Below are positions 8,726 to 17,789 of a stretch of DNA of 37,644 nt, in pieces. How positions within the stretch are numbered: the first letter of the stretch is position 1; each line of letters opens with the position of its first letter. The translations under genes and the position numbers were made by a program. The DNA is from Bacteroidales bacterium (GTDB taxonomy: Bacteria; Bacteroidota; Bacteroidia; Bacteroidales; UBA4181): assembly GCA_031275285.1 (NCBI GenBank), contig JAISOY010000092.1:1-37644 (forward strand). The letters are read 5' to 3'. The notes beneath the pieces were generated by a model, which was not told the origin of the DNA, ran no database searches, and worked only from the letters and a program-made list of their open reading frames with translations.

Positions 8726-9874
8726 ATGAAGTTAAATTATTTTTTTATGATTGCATGCACTTTTTTTATATGTTCTTCATGTAAAAAAAGCGATGATCTG
8801 GTTGAAATTAAAAAATCAACCAAAAATTTTCAGGCAAATGTTGGTTTTGAACTTAACATAGGTGCAACATCAACCTCAATAAGTAAAAGTTTTATCCCGG
8901 CTTATGCATTAGACGCTTTCAGTATATATGCATTTAAAAAGTCTGAAAATAGCGGGGATTATATTTTTAATAAGACAATCAATCTGCAGAATTTTACATA
9001 TTCAGATTCGGAAAAGAAGATTGTCGGAACGGATTCTATTGATGCAGGGATATATAAATTTCTGCCGATATATGGATTGAGAAATCAGTCCAACACCCTT
9101 GGAAGTCCTGCTATGGAAGGCAGGATGCTCAATCAGGATCTGGTAATGGAGTATAATGCTAATACTCCGTTAAAAGAAATTTTCTTACAGACAGGTGAAA
9201 TAGAAGATATTCCGGAATATGAGATCACTGTCTTAAGCCCAAATCCCCGGATCAAATACACTTTAAACCGGGCTGTTGCACGTGTTGACCTGATGCTTAT
9301 TAAAGCAGTCAAAAATCCTGATGGCTCATATACTGAACAATCCTATCCCGACGGTGAAGATATCCTGGGAGGAAATATTCTTGAACAAATCGGATTCAAT
9401 TTCAGGTCGATGAATGACAGAATGAATTTTTTCGGCCGCAATCTTACGGGAACACCCATTTCTGCAAATCTTAACCTTGAAAACCCTGACCAACTGGTGG
9501 TGGTCGGTACCGGAACAAAAACAATTATAGGCAGCAATACCTATGATAAATATGACCATATAGAAAGTGACGATATCATCAAAGGTTCTGCCCATATATT
9601 CGGAACTTATATGATTCCGAATAATGATGGCAGCAGAACAACAGGTATGGACGTTTATTTAAAGCCGGTAAATGGAGTTGGTAGAAGATTCAATGTAAGT
9701 ACGCTGGACAATAACCATCTTTTGCCTCTTGAACGGAATAAAATCACACTGGTAAAAGTATATGTATTGGAAGGGAATGTATTTACCCCAAATGTCCGTT
9801 TTGAAGTGGAAGTAAACATTGTGTGGGAGACTCCGAACAAAGAAGAAGGAGAAATTAACGATATAAGTATCTAA
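8726..9874 (+). CDS. FimB/Mfa2-like fimbrial lipoprotein (first of five)
   Basis: A 382-residue lipoprotein, lipobox ending at C19 (ICSSC). No enzyme motif is visible; the protein is beta-rich and contains LNRAVARV at about 180-187. That pattern (Leu-x-Arg-Ala-x-x-x-Val, followed by a beta strand) marks the start of the second beta domain in type V fimbrial proteins, and equivalents occur in all four following genes. The C-terminus (LLPLERNKITLVKVYVLEGN and beyond) has the alternating strands used for strand exchange or anchoring in this superfamily. It opens the operon; the next gene starts 13 bp downstream. It may be a structural or accessory (tip) subunit; sequence alone does not say which. 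The initial Lys/Phe-rich signal supports the start at 8726. Confidence 0.7.
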   Translation: MKLNYFFMIACTFFICSSCKKSDDLVEIKKSTKNFQANVGFELNIGATSTSISKSFIPAYALDAFSIYAFKKSENSGDYIFNKTINLQNFTYSDSEKKIVGTDSIDAGIYKFLPIYGLRNQSNTLGSPAMEGRMLNQDLVMEYNANTPLKEIFLQTGEIEDIPEYEITVLSPNPRIKYTLNRAVARVDLMLIKAVKNPDGSYTEQSYPDGEDILGGNILEQIGFNFRSMNDRMNFFGRNLTGTPISANLNLENPDQLVVVGTGTKTIIGSNTYDKYDHIESDDIIKGSAHIFGTYMIPNNDGSRTTGMDVYLKPVNGVGRRFNVSTLDNNHLLPLERNKITLVKVYVLEGNVFTPNVRFEVEVNIVWETPNKEEGEINDISI

Positions 9875-9887
9875 AATATTATATAAA

Positions 9888-10826
9888 ATGAAAATTACCA
9901 ATTTTATCATATTTAGCTTGATCATAACAGTATTGTCCTGTTCAAAAGATAATACCGTTGAAATAGCCGAACCCTCCGAAAATCCATCTAAACAATCGCA
10001 GATCATACGTTTCATGTCTGAAACAGATAATGTCTCTATCCTGGTTTTTAATGAAAACAACAATGATTTTTACTATCAGAAAACCATATCGCCTGTTTGG
10101 GCCGCTGATGGAAGTGCTTATTCGACTTTAGCATTGGGTAATTATAAATTTCTGTTTCTTAAATCCGAAGGTTTAAATACGATTGTTCAGCCGGATCCGT
10201 TGAACAGTAATTCAAATTTCACGGATTTCCATATCGCAGCAAAAGAAGACCCGGATCATCCAGGTTATTATCTGCCTGTTGATGAAATATGGTTTCCTGA
10301 GACTACACGAATGGCGGATAGTACTTATACCATTGCCGGCAAGGATACCATACGTAATAAATTGAAAAGAGCAGTAAGCCAGGTAGTCGTAAACATAAAC
10401 AGAGCTACATCGATCAACCTGTTTGTGCCTGCTCCATTTAAAAATGGAAAGAATATAACGGAATATATCAGGGAAATACAGATTGAAGCTATCGGAGTAG
10501 GTGATTCCATCGACATTTACGGAGGTAAAGGGAATGTGAGCAGTTTGTTTTCAACGGATCAGGCAGATATAACTGCCGATGGCTTTGCCGTTGTCAACGG
10601 TCCCATGCTTTTCCCACCTACTTCAGGAACCCAGACACAAGTAAGAGTGACGCTTGTACCTACAGCAGACAGTCCTTTTCCTGAAATGAAAAAGACAATT
10701 ACAGGTACACTGGAAAGAAACAAACAGCTTGAAATCACATTGTGGCTGACCATAACATTTAAATTCGCAGAGGTAACCATTAAAAATATTTCTTTCTCGG
10801 ATGGTGATGAAGGAATATGGAATTGA
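9888..10826 (+). CDS. FimB/Mfa2-like fimbrial lipoprotein (second of five)
   Basis: A 312-residue lipoprotein with lipobox ending at C18 (TVLSC). After a Ser/Glu/Pro-rich linker (20-37) come two predicted beta domains; the family motif is LKRAVSQV at 159-166. The strand around SILVFNENNNDFYYQK (about 50-65) resembles the 'hLhFd...' strand of the first FimB domain. The C-terminal strand ends about 10 residues before the stop, in a short acidic tail (SDGDEGIWN). It sits 13 bp after the previous gene and 21 bp before the next, so is surely cotranscribed. No close named family member is recognised; the assignment rests on size, lipobox, motif and neighbours. Confidence 0.65.
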   Translation: MKITNFIIFSLIITVLSCSKDNTVEIAEPSENPSKQSQIIRFMSETDNVSILVFNENNNDFYYQKTISPVWAADGSAYSTLALGNYKFLFLKSEGLNTIVQPDPLNSNSNFTDFHIAAKEDPDHPGYYLPVDEIWFPETTRMADSTYTIAGKDTIRNKLKRAVSQVVVNINRATSINLFVPAPFKNGKNITEYIREIQIEAIGVGDSIDIYGGKGNVSSLFSTDQADITADGFAVVNGPMLFPPTSGTQTQVRVTLVPTADSPFPEMKKTITGTLERNKQLEITLWLTITFKFAEVTIKNISFSDGDEGIWN

Positions 10827-10847
10827 CTAATTAAAAAATACCGTAAA

Positions 10848-11945
10848 ATGAAAAATCAAGTAATTCTACAGGTCGTATCTTTTTGTATTGGAATGGCATT
10901 GCTCTCCTGTTCGGATGCATTAGACACAGACGATAATATGAAACACATTTCAGAGACCCATACCCCGGTCTCCATAAATATAAAAAGAAATGCAGTCACG
11001 GAACTAAAATATGATATCTATATTTTTAGAAAAGCCCTGGATAAAAATGAGCCGTATTTATTAACAGATTCAGCGAAACTTGAAGATTTAAACAGTGAAA
11101 GTCTCAGATTCAAAAACATTACTTTGGTCGACAGCACATTCAGATTCCTGTTTTTATCAACTGATAAAAATACCCCTCAAATATTCTTCAAAAATAAAAA
11201 TGGGTCAATCATGCAATTCGGCGATGAATGGGACGATATCATGATTGTATCAACGGATTCGATCTCCGGGGAAAACTATTATGGTATTGTTGAGTGTTCC
11301 GGGGATCAGATTCTCAATGGGCGAACGATACAGGCGGACATGCAGCATATTGGGGGGCGGATTGTACTCGATATATTCCGCACTGAAACTACCGTCAGGG
11401 AACCTGTAAGTATTGTGTCACCAAAGGTTGCCTCGGTACTCGACAGGGTCTTTAAAATAAAAATGGAATATACAGGCAGAAGTCAAAGTGTTTATTTTAA
11501 CGATCTCTCGATGATAGATGATGTTGCGGGTAATGAAAGGGCAACTTATACCCAGTTTTTATATCCGGATACAGTCTTAAATACCCTTAAAGTAAATCTC
11601 CCCCAATCCGACAGAGGAATAGAAAACGCTTATAGTGGCGTAAGAGGAAGTGCCCGTATCATGGGTATATGGAGTCTACAATCGACACGGAAAATGAAGA
11701 TAAAATCTACCTTTTACTTCCATGATACGACACCTAAATGCGGAAATCCCGATCACAACCACGCTTCAACCTGCTATTCTGTTGATTCGTTGATCATGAA
11801 CATACCGCCGACTTCATCAACAGATCTGATAAGTGTCCTGCCTAATTATTATACGGTGAATAAAGCCGGAATCAGATTCGACAGGATCATAGACCTGAAA
11901 CATACTTCTTCTATAGAATTTATATGGGACTGGAATAAAAACTAA
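10848..11945 (+). CDS. FimB/Mfa2-like fimbrial lipoprotein with Cys/His insert (third of five)
   Basis: A 365-residue lipoprotein, lipobox ending at C21 (ALLSC). The family motif is present in altered form (MQHIGGRIVLDIF, about 165-177), with Gly-Gly-Arg in place of Arg-Ala-Val. An unusual patch near the C-terminus, H292, C298, H303, H305 and C309 (PKCGNPDHNHASTC), could bind a metal or form a disulfide loop; I see no such patch in the sister proteins. The protein ends in a strand rich in aromatic residues (SSIEFIWDWNKN). It lies 21 bp after its upstream neighbour and 14 bp before the next gene. Role within the fimbria (tip, adaptor or stalk) is unknown. Confidence 0.65.
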   Translation: MKNQVILQVVSFCIGMALLSCSDALDTDDNMKHISETHTPVSINIKRNAVTELKYDIYIFRKALDKNEPYLLTDSAKLEDLNSESLRFKNITLVDSTFRFLFLSTDKNTPQIFFKNKNGSIMQFGDEWDDIMIVSTDSISGENYYGIVECSGDQILNGRTIQADMQHIGGRIVLDIFRTETTVREPVSIVSPKVASVLDRVFKIKMEYTGRSQSVYFNDLSMIDDVAGNERATYTQFLYPDTVLNTLKVNLPQSDRGIENAYSGVRGSARIMGIWSLQSTRKMKIKSTFYFHDTTPKCGNPDHNHASTCYSVDSLIMNIPPTSSTDLISVLPNYYTVNKAGIRFDRIIDLKHTSSIEFIWDWNKN

Positions 11946-11959
11946 TAATAAATAAACAA

Positions 11960-13156
11960 ATGATACGGAAATTAACCATATTTTTTGCAGTAATATTATA
12001 TGTATCTGCATGTCAGAAAGACGAAACGATCTTAAAAGAAAATGACAAAAATGTAAATGTGAAAATATCATTATCCATGAATGAATTTATGGATCAGGAA
12101 ACAGGATATACATTGATGAAGAGTACACGTGCAAACCCAGTTAACCGTTGCTATACAACAAATGGCTTTGCCACTATTATCACAAAGAAGATAGATCATT
12201 ACTGGATAGTGGATACGGTGATCCATAAAGAACTTGTAACCGGAAAAGGTACCGGAAGTTTTTATTTAACAGACCAACATATACTGAACGATGTATCCCT
12301 TGAAATGAGACCGGGTACCTACAGGGTAGTGATCATAACCGGAAAAGCATTTTCAACATGGTCATGGAATGATCAGATAAAAAAGGGATTAGTGGTCGAA
12401 GATACAGACATAACTGATTATCCTGTTCCGTTTGCCTGTAAATATAAGGCCAATAACCAGAATGGGTTTACTAATACAGACTCCCTGACATTAGGAACTG
12501 AAGTCTTTTCAGGTATGAAACAATTCGAAGTAAAAAAAACCGAAGATCTGCATTCCGACGTTATTGTGAATGATGTAAAAGTTGAATTGTTAAGAAAAGT
12601 GAGTAATTACAGGATGGCACTCAGGCATATTACGGATGGAACTGTAGAACCTTTTCATATAGGTGGTCAGAAATATTATATTATGGCCCAGTTTAATACC
12701 AAAAAGGATACTCCATTTTGCCAGGGTTTGAACATCTGGGGGGATCCCTGGTATAACCCTGATAAGAAAATGACATCCTGGTGGTACTGTACTGAAGTAT
12801 ACCCTGATCTTGTGAAAGGGAAAGACGGCCTGGATTATCTGGTTAATTCTCCATTACCCACTCTAAGGCAATATTCGTCCTATATGTTTACAGATCCTAA
12901 GGTGGAGGTTCCTATTACCATCTCTTCTGTAAAAATAAATAAGGGGTATAACCTTGCCGAATTTTTCTATTTGGGTTCTGTAACGGACACAATAAAACAT
13001 AATAATATACGGGGAATAGCATTCCGGTCATCTTTAAATGATTTGCCGGGAGGTTACTATTTTGAATTATTCTTAGAAGAAGATAGCAACAATATTCCCA
13101 TCAATACAGCGACTTTGTTTGACGATTTTATCGAATACAATCTACCTGATCAATAA
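11960..13156 (+). CDS. Fimbrial-operon lipoprotein, divergent FimB/Mfa2-like (fourth of five)
   Basis: A 398-residue lipoprotein, lipobox ending at C18 (YVSAC). It is the longest and most divergent of the five. The equivalent of the core motif is VELLRKVSNYRM at about 208-219. A Trp-rich stretch at about 256-275 (WGDPWYNP...TSWWYC) is distinctive and could be a surface or ligand-binding loop. Two possible trypsin-like (gingipain-type) cleavage sites lie in the N-terminal region at KSTR (about 57), of the sort used to mature type V pilins, but this is inference. Spacing is 14 bp upstream and 27 bp downstream. Position before the anchor gene suggests a structural or tip role; not proven. Confidence 0.6.
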   Translation: MIRKLTIFFAVILYVSACQKDETILKENDKNVNVKISLSMNEFMDQETGYTLMKSTRANPVNRCYTTNGFATIITKKIDHYWIVDTVIHKELVTGKGTGSFYLTDQHILNDVSLEMRPGTYRVVIITGKAFSTWSWNDQIKKGLVVEDTDITDYPVPFACKYKANNQNGFTNTDSLTLGTEVFSGMKQFEVKKTEDLHSDVIVNDVKVELLRKVSNYRMALRHITDGTVEPFHIGGQKYYIMAQFNTKKDTPFCQGLNIWGDPWYNPDKKMTSWWYCTEVYPDLVKGKDGLDYLVNSPLPTLRQYSSYMFTDPKVEVPITISSVKINKGYNLAEFFYLGSVTDTIKHNNIRGIAFRSSLNDLPGGYYFELFLEEDSNNIPINTATLFDDFIEYNLPDQ

Positions 13157-13183
13157 AATTGATAAAACTAAATACAGAAACAG

Positions 13184-14131
13184 ATGACAACGAAAAATAA
13201 AGAAACCAAGAAAGTTAATACATTGGTAATGCTGTTATTAGGCATGACACTTTCAGGATGTATCAAGGATGCACCAGATCCATGTCCGGTAGGTGATCTT
13301 TCATTACTGGTTTTTGTGGAAAATTTTCAGAATCCCTCAGACGATCCGCTTTTTGACACTGAGCCGATATTCAGTACCCGAATAAATCATTTACGTTACT
13401 ACCTATATAGGGACGGACTCCTGTATGAACAGGGGCTGGTAGATAGTTGGCCCAAAGCATCAAGAGCATATTATACATTTCAGTATGATAGCCTTGAATT
13501 CGGAAATTATGAAATCGTACTTATTGGAAATTGTACAAAAGCAGCATTAAGCGGAGATCCTTCAAACCCGGCCAGTCTATCGCTTACGTTCCCAGGTTGT
13601 AGTGATACGGAAGACTTTTTTACGGCAGCCTTTCCTTTTACTTTGGACACTTATGGTTTGAGTCAATATGAAATTGGCCTGTCAAGGGCTCATGGAATCG
13701 TAAGTTATGATTTTATAAATGTTCCTAATGATATAACAGAAATTGAGGTGGTAATGGACAATGTGGGATTGCAGAAATGGGTAAAAGGTGATTATCAGGA
13801 TGTATTCTGTGCCACCCATAGGTATGCATTTTTTTCTGCAGGGTCCAATAATAAACGAAGCAGATCGGCCTCAGATATCAGGTGGGGAGAAGATTATAGA
13901 GTCGCTACTTTTCCTACGGTTTCCGGCGAACGTTCCACGTATACCATGAATTTATACCGCAACGGCGAAAATACACCTTACATCAGCCAGAAAGTTTGCG
14001 ACACATTGGTGGTAAAAAGGAATCAACTGTTAGAAATAACCGCCATTTTCAACAACGGGAGTTTTCAGTTTGAGATAGATATGAATACTTCATGGGATGG
14101 CACCTCTGACGCCGGAGGAGCAGAAATTTAA
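13184..14131 (+). CDS. FimB/Mfa2-type fimbrial anchor lipoprotein
   Basis: A 315-residue lipoprotein and the best FimB/Mfa2 (PF08842-like) match of the five. The lipobox ends at C26 (LSGC) and is followed by a second conserved cysteine in DPCP (C34), as in many Mfa2 anchors (CxxDxxxCP pattern). The motif IGLSRAHGIV (164-173) is the standard 'L-x-R-x-x-G-x-V' of the family. Mfa2/FimB proteins sit in the outer membrane and terminate and anchor the fimbrial shaft, limiting its length. The start is the ATG at 13184 after an AT-rich leader; a lysine-rich n-region (TTKNKETKK) supports it. It overlaps nothing and is followed after 34 bp by the DUF3575 gene. Confidence 0.82.
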   Translation: MTTKNKETKKVNTLVMLLLGMTLSGCIKDAPDPCPVGDLSLLVFVENFQNPSDDPLFDTEPIFSTRINHLRYYLYRDGLLYEQGLVDSWPKASRAYYTFQYDSLEFGNYEIVLIGNCTKAALSGDPSNPASLSLTFPGCSDTEDFFTAAFPFTLDTYGLSQYEIGLSRAHGIVSYDFINVPNDITEIEVVMDNVGLQKWVKGDYQDVFCATHRYAFFSAGSNNKRSRSASDIRWGEDYRVATFPTVSGERSTYTMNLYRNGENTPYISQKVCDTLVVKRNQLLEITAIFNNGSFQFEIDMNTSWDGTSDAGGAEI

Positions 14132-14165
14132 AATTAACACTTTAGGATCATTTAATAAGAATTTT

Positions 14166-14720
14166 ATGAAAAGGATTTTATATATCTTCATGTTATTTTT
14201 TTCAGGGATCTCGTTGAATGCCCAGCACCTTGGAATTAAAACAAATGTATTATACGATTTAACAACTACGATCAACCTGGGACCGGAAATCGGTTTAGGT
14301 AAGCGTTTTTCTCTTGATATCCCGGTAAATTATAATCCATGGGAATTTTCTGATAACAGAAAAATCAAACATTGGATGGTACAACCGGAATTGCGTTATT
14401 GGTTTTGTGAACGTTTCAACAGGCACTTCATAGGCCTCCACGGTATTGCCGGACAATACAATTTTTGCAACATCGATATCTCTGATAATCTGAGGGATTA
14501 CAATTACCAGGGTGATTTTTACGGAGTCGGACTGGCCTATGGATATCAATGGATATTGGGTAACCGTTGGGGATTTGAAGCCAGTATTGGAGCAGGATAT
14601 GTATACCTTGACTATGATAAGTATCAGTGCGCCGAATGCGGCACACTCATTAAAAGCGATACCAAACATTATTTCGGAATTACTAAGTTATCATTAAGTT
14701 TCGTTTATTTCATTTTTTAA
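14166..14720 (+). CDS. DUF3575 fimbria-associated outer-membrane protein
   Basis: A 184-residue protein with a Sec signal (residues 1-19, ending SLNAQ). The mature part starts HLGIKTNVLYDLTTTINLGPEIG, the hallmark of DUF3575 proteins, and continues as alternating amphipathic strands ending in an aromatic residue (YFIF), which fits a small outer-membrane beta barrel. A Cys pair (C155, C158 in CAECG) lies in a late loop. The frame is open to 14097 but the upstream codons overlap the previous gene and have no signal sequence, so ATG 14166 is the start. DUF3575 genes habitually accompany DUF3868 and Mfa2-type genes in Bacteroidales fimbrial loci; the exact role is not established. Confidence 0.85.
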   Translation: MKRILYIFMLFFSGISLNAQHLGIKTNVLYDLTTTINLGPEIGLGKRFSLDIPVNYNPWEFSDNRKIKHWMVQPELRYWFCERFNRHFIGLHGIAGQYNFCNIDISDNLRDYNYQGDFYGVGLAYGYQWILGNRWGFEASIGAGYVYLDYDKYQCAECGTLIKSDTKHYFGITKLSLSFVYFIF

Positions 14721-14729
14721 TTACTCGAC

Positions 14730-16208
14730 ATGAAAACTACATTTATCCTCGTTTTATCTTTGGTTTTATTGTTTTTAACGAACCTGGCAGATGCCAGGCA
14801 AAAAGATACGGTAATTATCAGTGATGCGTTTGCAGAGCAACAAGGTGGACGATTCATTGTTAAAATGAAAATGGACGCAACTGATGCCCGTATGCACAAA
14901 ACCGAAGCATTAATACTCACCCCTGTAATTATATCCGGTCAGCAGGAACAGGATCTACCACCTGTCATTATCAACGGAAAGAACAGGTATAAAATGTTCA
15001 AAAGGGAAGAAGCTTTCGGAGAACATGAAAACGACACGATTCAACCGTATTTGTTCCTGAAGGCTACAGACACATTGGATATTAATTATATGCAGGATAT
15101 TCCTTTTGAGACATGGATGCAGAATGGCCGGATTGATCTTAGGGAAGAAACATACGGTTGTGCAGGATGTGTAAATCCTAAAGATACCAGCAATCTTCTC
15201 GTATTAAGAACACCTGATAAACCGGATATCCATTTTTCAGTAACCTACATCGTTCCGGAAACCGAAGCGGTAAAAAACAGGAATTATGAAGGAGCCGCTT
15301 ACCTGGACTTCAAAGTAGGAAAATCTGACATTATAGAAAATTTCAGGAACAACGAATACGAGTTGAATAAGATCAGGGAAGAAGTCAATAGGGTCAAAAA
15401 CAATAAAGATGCTGTGATTGACTCCATTACATTATGTGGTTATGCTTCTCCAGAAGACACTTACGAAAGAAATAAGAAATTGTCAGCCGATCGTTCCATT
15501 TCGTTAAAGAAATATTTACAGAAAGAATATAAGTATACTGATAGATTTTTCCAGATCACAGCTGGTGATGAAGATTGGGACGGATTGAAAAAATTGGTGG
15601 AAGGATCAAATATCCAGCAAAAAGATAGAATACTGGACATTATCGATACTAATATTCATCCTGATGAAAAGGAAAAAATGCTCAAGTCGTTACCTATATA
15701 TCAGGAATTACTCAATACGTATTTCCCGAAACTGCGTCGTACCGATTACAAATTAAACTATACGGTTCGTGCATTCAGCGTAGAAGAAGGGAAAGATATT
15801 ATCAAGGAACGTCCCGAACAAATGAGTCTCAATGAGATGTATCTTGTTGCCAATACATATCCTAAAAGTAGTGAGGAATTCAAAGAAGTATTTGATATAG
15901 CGGTCAGGGTTTTTCCTTATGATTATGTGGCGAACAATAACGCGGCAGCTGTCAAGCTTGAGAATAATGATCCTCAGGGGGCCCGGCTTTATCTGGACAA
16001 ATACCCGGACAACCCGCAATTATGGAACAATCAAGGCATTTCATATGCCCTTGAAGAGGATATAGAAAAATCCAGGGAATTCTTTTTGAAAGCTCAGGAA
16101 GCAGGCTCAGTTGAAGCCCCGGGAAACCTTGAAACCCTCAAAATACTCGAAAGCTATTTAGATGTGAGAGGACGTACAATAGGTTATGAACCGGATGATG
16201 TCGACTAA
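14730..16208 (+). CDS. DUF3868/OmpA-like fimbria-associated protein with C-terminal TPR-like region
   Basis: A 492-residue exported protein with a Sec signal (about 1-22, ending ADA). Residues of about 25-190 form the DUF3868 beta domain with a Cys pair (C144, C147 in YGCAGC). An OmpA-like peptidoglycan-associated fold spans about 235-370: it contains SITLCGYASPEDT and the LSADRSISLKKYL helix, equivalent to the classical 'TDxxGxxxxNxxLSxxRA' region. The C-terminal part (about 385-480) has TPR-like helices (YVANNNAAAVKLENNDPQGA; NNQGISYALEEDIEKS). It starts 9 bp after the DUF3575 gene and is the last gene before the terminator. It probably links the fimbrial base to the cell wall; that function is inferred. 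Confidence 0.85.
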   Translation: MKTTFILVLSLVLLFLTNLADARQKDTVIISDAFAEQQGGRFIVKMKMDATDARMHKTEALILTPVIISGQQEQDLPPVIINGKNRYKMFKREEAFGEHENDTIQPYLFLKATDTLDINYMQDIPFETWMQNGRIDLREETYGCAGCVNPKDTSNLLVLRTPDKPDIHFSVTYIVPETEAVKNRNYEGAAYLDFKVGKSDIIENFRNNEYELNKIREEVNRVKNNKDAVIDSITLCGYASPEDTYERNKKLSADRSISLKKYLQKEYKYTDRFFQITAGDEDWDGLKKLVEGSNIQQKDRILDIIDTNIHPDEKEKMLKSLPIYQELLNTYFPKLRRTDYKLNYTVRAFSVEEGKDIIKERPEQMSLNEMYLVANTYPKSSEEFKEVFDIAVRVFPYDYVANNNAAAVKLENNDPQGARLYLDKYPDNPQLWNNQGISYALEEDIEKSREFFLKAQEAGSVEAPGNLETLKILESYLDVRGRTIGYEPDDVD

Positions 16209-16221
16209 TCTATATATCTCC

Positions 16222-16256
16222 AAGAGGTTGTCGTTAAATATGGCAACCTCTTTTAC
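16222..16256 (+). terminator. Intrinsic terminator of the fimbrial operon
   Basis: A 9-bp stem AAGAGGTTG (16222-16230) pairs with CAACCTCTT (16244-16252) around a 13-base loop, followed by further Ts. It lies 13 bp after the stop of the last operon gene. Confidence 0.75.
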
Positions 16257-16275
16257 TTTCAGATAAAAAGTATGA

Positions 16276-16785
16276 ATGATAAAATCCGTTGATCGCATGC
16301 TTATGTTACAAAGCCATACGGCAAGGAAAGATGAGATAGCAAGAAGAAAAGAAACAACCGAAAAAATAAAAAAAGATATTAAAAAAAATAATATAAAATC
16401 CCTTGCCCTCTTTTTTATTTTGGTACTTTCGATTTTTTTCTATGTACTTATTTTATTTTCTGTAAATGAAAAAGTATGGATTTTAATAAGCCTATCAACC
16501 ATATTTATATTCTTTCTCTGGCTTTCTATTCCACGTTTATTAAAATGCCTGATTGATAATAAGATTATTTCTGTTATGGATAAAATGGATGATATGGCCT
16601 GGTTTTACACGGTAATTAATTTTCCTGCGAAAGGAAGAAAAAATAGAAAATTTCTAAGAGGGATGTATAAGATATGTACAGATCCGGATTATGTGAAAGA
16701 AAATAATCAAATCGTCCCTAAACAAAAGATAATTTATTCATACAGAGATTTCAGCAAAATACCGGAAATGGAAAATACCTTCTAA
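16276..16785 (+). CDS. Hypothetical membrane protein
   Basis: A 169-residue protein of no recognised family. The N-terminal 40 residues are very basic and probably coiled (ARRKETTEKIKKDIKK). Two membrane helices follow at about 43-64 and 67-90, then a cytoplasmic C-terminal region with a conserved-looking GRKNRKFLRGMYK segment. The start is at 16276; an ATG 4 bases earlier is out of frame and stops after six codons. The sequence is rich in A and T and lysine compared with its neighbours. The gene lies between the fimbrial terminator and a strong bidirectional terminator, so it is its own transcript. No promoter with consensus elements was seen. Confidence 0.6.
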   Translation: MIKSVDRMLMLQSHTARKDEIARRKETTEKIKKDIKKNNIKSLALFFILVLSIFFYVLILFSVNEKVWILISLSTIFIFFLWLSIPRLLKCLIDNKIISVMDKMDDMAWFYTVINFPAKGRKNRKFLRGMYKICTDPDYVKENNQIVPKQKIIYSYRDFSKIPEMENTF

Positions 16786-16884
16786 AGTCATTACTTATTG
16801 TTACCAATTGCTAATATTTAAATACTATGCTGAAGGGGCAAATCAATAACTTCTCTACCTCATATTCTATATCAATTAAACAAC

Positions 16885-16919
16885 AAAATAGGCTGTATCA
16901 GTCTGATACAGCCTATTTT
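16885..16919. terminator. Bidirectional terminator, 17-bp perfect stem
   Basis: Bases 16885-16901 are the exact reverse complement of 16903-16919 around one central base. The stem is GC-richer near its middle and is flanked by A and T runs on either side. It sits between two convergent genes and can serve both. Confidence 0.85.
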
Positions 16920-16939
16920 ATTTGGAAAATCATCCTGGA

Positions 16940-17563
16940 TTAAACTTCTTCTTTAGCTTCTTCAACTGCAGGAGCCGTATTATCTTTCGTCAGATCCCTG
17001 TAAATAACAGAATTGCAACCTAAATTAACAACAACCATAACAATCAGTAAAAGAAAGTTAAGTATTGATCCTATGCTTCCCAATTTACTAAAAATCCAAC
17101 CCACTATAGCAACTGCCAGCATCAACAGAAAACTTACACCAAAAATGGTCCATTTATAACCATAAGTGGCTTTATTACTTTGGATCATAGCCTGAGTCGG
17201 TGATAATTGTTTGTCGATCAACAAGAATATACTCAACGACCAGCCAATAGCGATTACAATGCCCGGAACAACCAGAAACAACATAGCAGGCCAAATAGCA
17301 ATGAGCATTAACCCTATCAAGGAAAAATATTCACCCATAAACTGACGGTATTTTTCATCAAATATGAATAGAGGTGAAATGATCTTGCCTTTACTTAGTT
17401 CAATCGGAATAGCACTTATGGCGATAGTAGTACCGACATTAATGTAAGGGATCCAAATGGTAAGTATCCATAATACGACTGCGCCCAATAATGATAACGC
17501 ATTTTTTAATCCGATACCGAGTCCTTCCTGCAAGACTCCCATAATTGTAATTTTCTTCTCCAT
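16940..17563 (-). CDS. Multi-pass membrane protein of unknown function
   Basis: A 207-residue protein with five or so membrane helices (about 18-50, 78-100, 103-117, 138-158, 163-185). A short cytoplasmic N-terminus begins MEKKITIMGVLQEGLGIG and an acidic, Ala/Glu-rich tail ends AVEEAKEEV. The layout (loop with FxFDEKYRQF at about 68-75 and a 'DKxLSPxQAM' segment before the later helices) recalls the DUF975/YciC-type membrane proteins, but I cannot confirm the family. It converges with the hypothetical membrane gene across the bidirectional terminator. No enzymatic residues stand out. Confidence 0.75.
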   Translation of the reverse strand: MEKKITIMGVLQEGLGIGLKNALSLLGAVVLWILTIWIPYINVGTTIAISAIPIELSKGKIISPLFIFDEKYRQFMGEYFSLIGLMLIAIWPAMLFLVVPGIVIAIGWSLSIFLLIDKQLSPTQAMIQSNKATYGYKWTIFGVSFLLMLAVAIVGWIFSKLGSIGSILNFLLLIVMVVVNLGCNSVIYRDLTKDNTAPAVEEAKEEV

Positions 17564-17757
17564 ATATTACTTAAAATTAAAGATTTATAATTAACTACAT
17601 TCAAAAAGTTTTCTAAAAGTACAAAGAATTATCCAACTAAGCAATTTCAGATTATAGAACACATAGTCAAAAATGACCAACTTTACTGGTATACGAAAAG
17701 ATCCGGATAAAGATTCAAATGAAAAGATTTATTTTACTAAAAAAATTAAAAAGCTTT

Positions 17758-17789
17758 TTTGCGAATATCATAAATAAAACTTACTTTTG
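17758..17789 (+). promoter_or_regulatory. Consensus promoter of rpmH
   Basis: TTTG (17758-17761), 20 bases, then TACTTTTG (17782-17789), an exact match to the Bacteroidota consensus, 68 bp before the rpmH start. The leader contains a 7-bp hairpin, CTCATTT (17794-17800) with AAATGAG (17804-17810). Confidence 0.75.

Noticed and set aside
14097..14165. An upstream start for the DUF3575 gene
   Set aside because: The extra 23 residues overlap the previous gene and precede a typical signal peptide that starts at the ATG at 14166.
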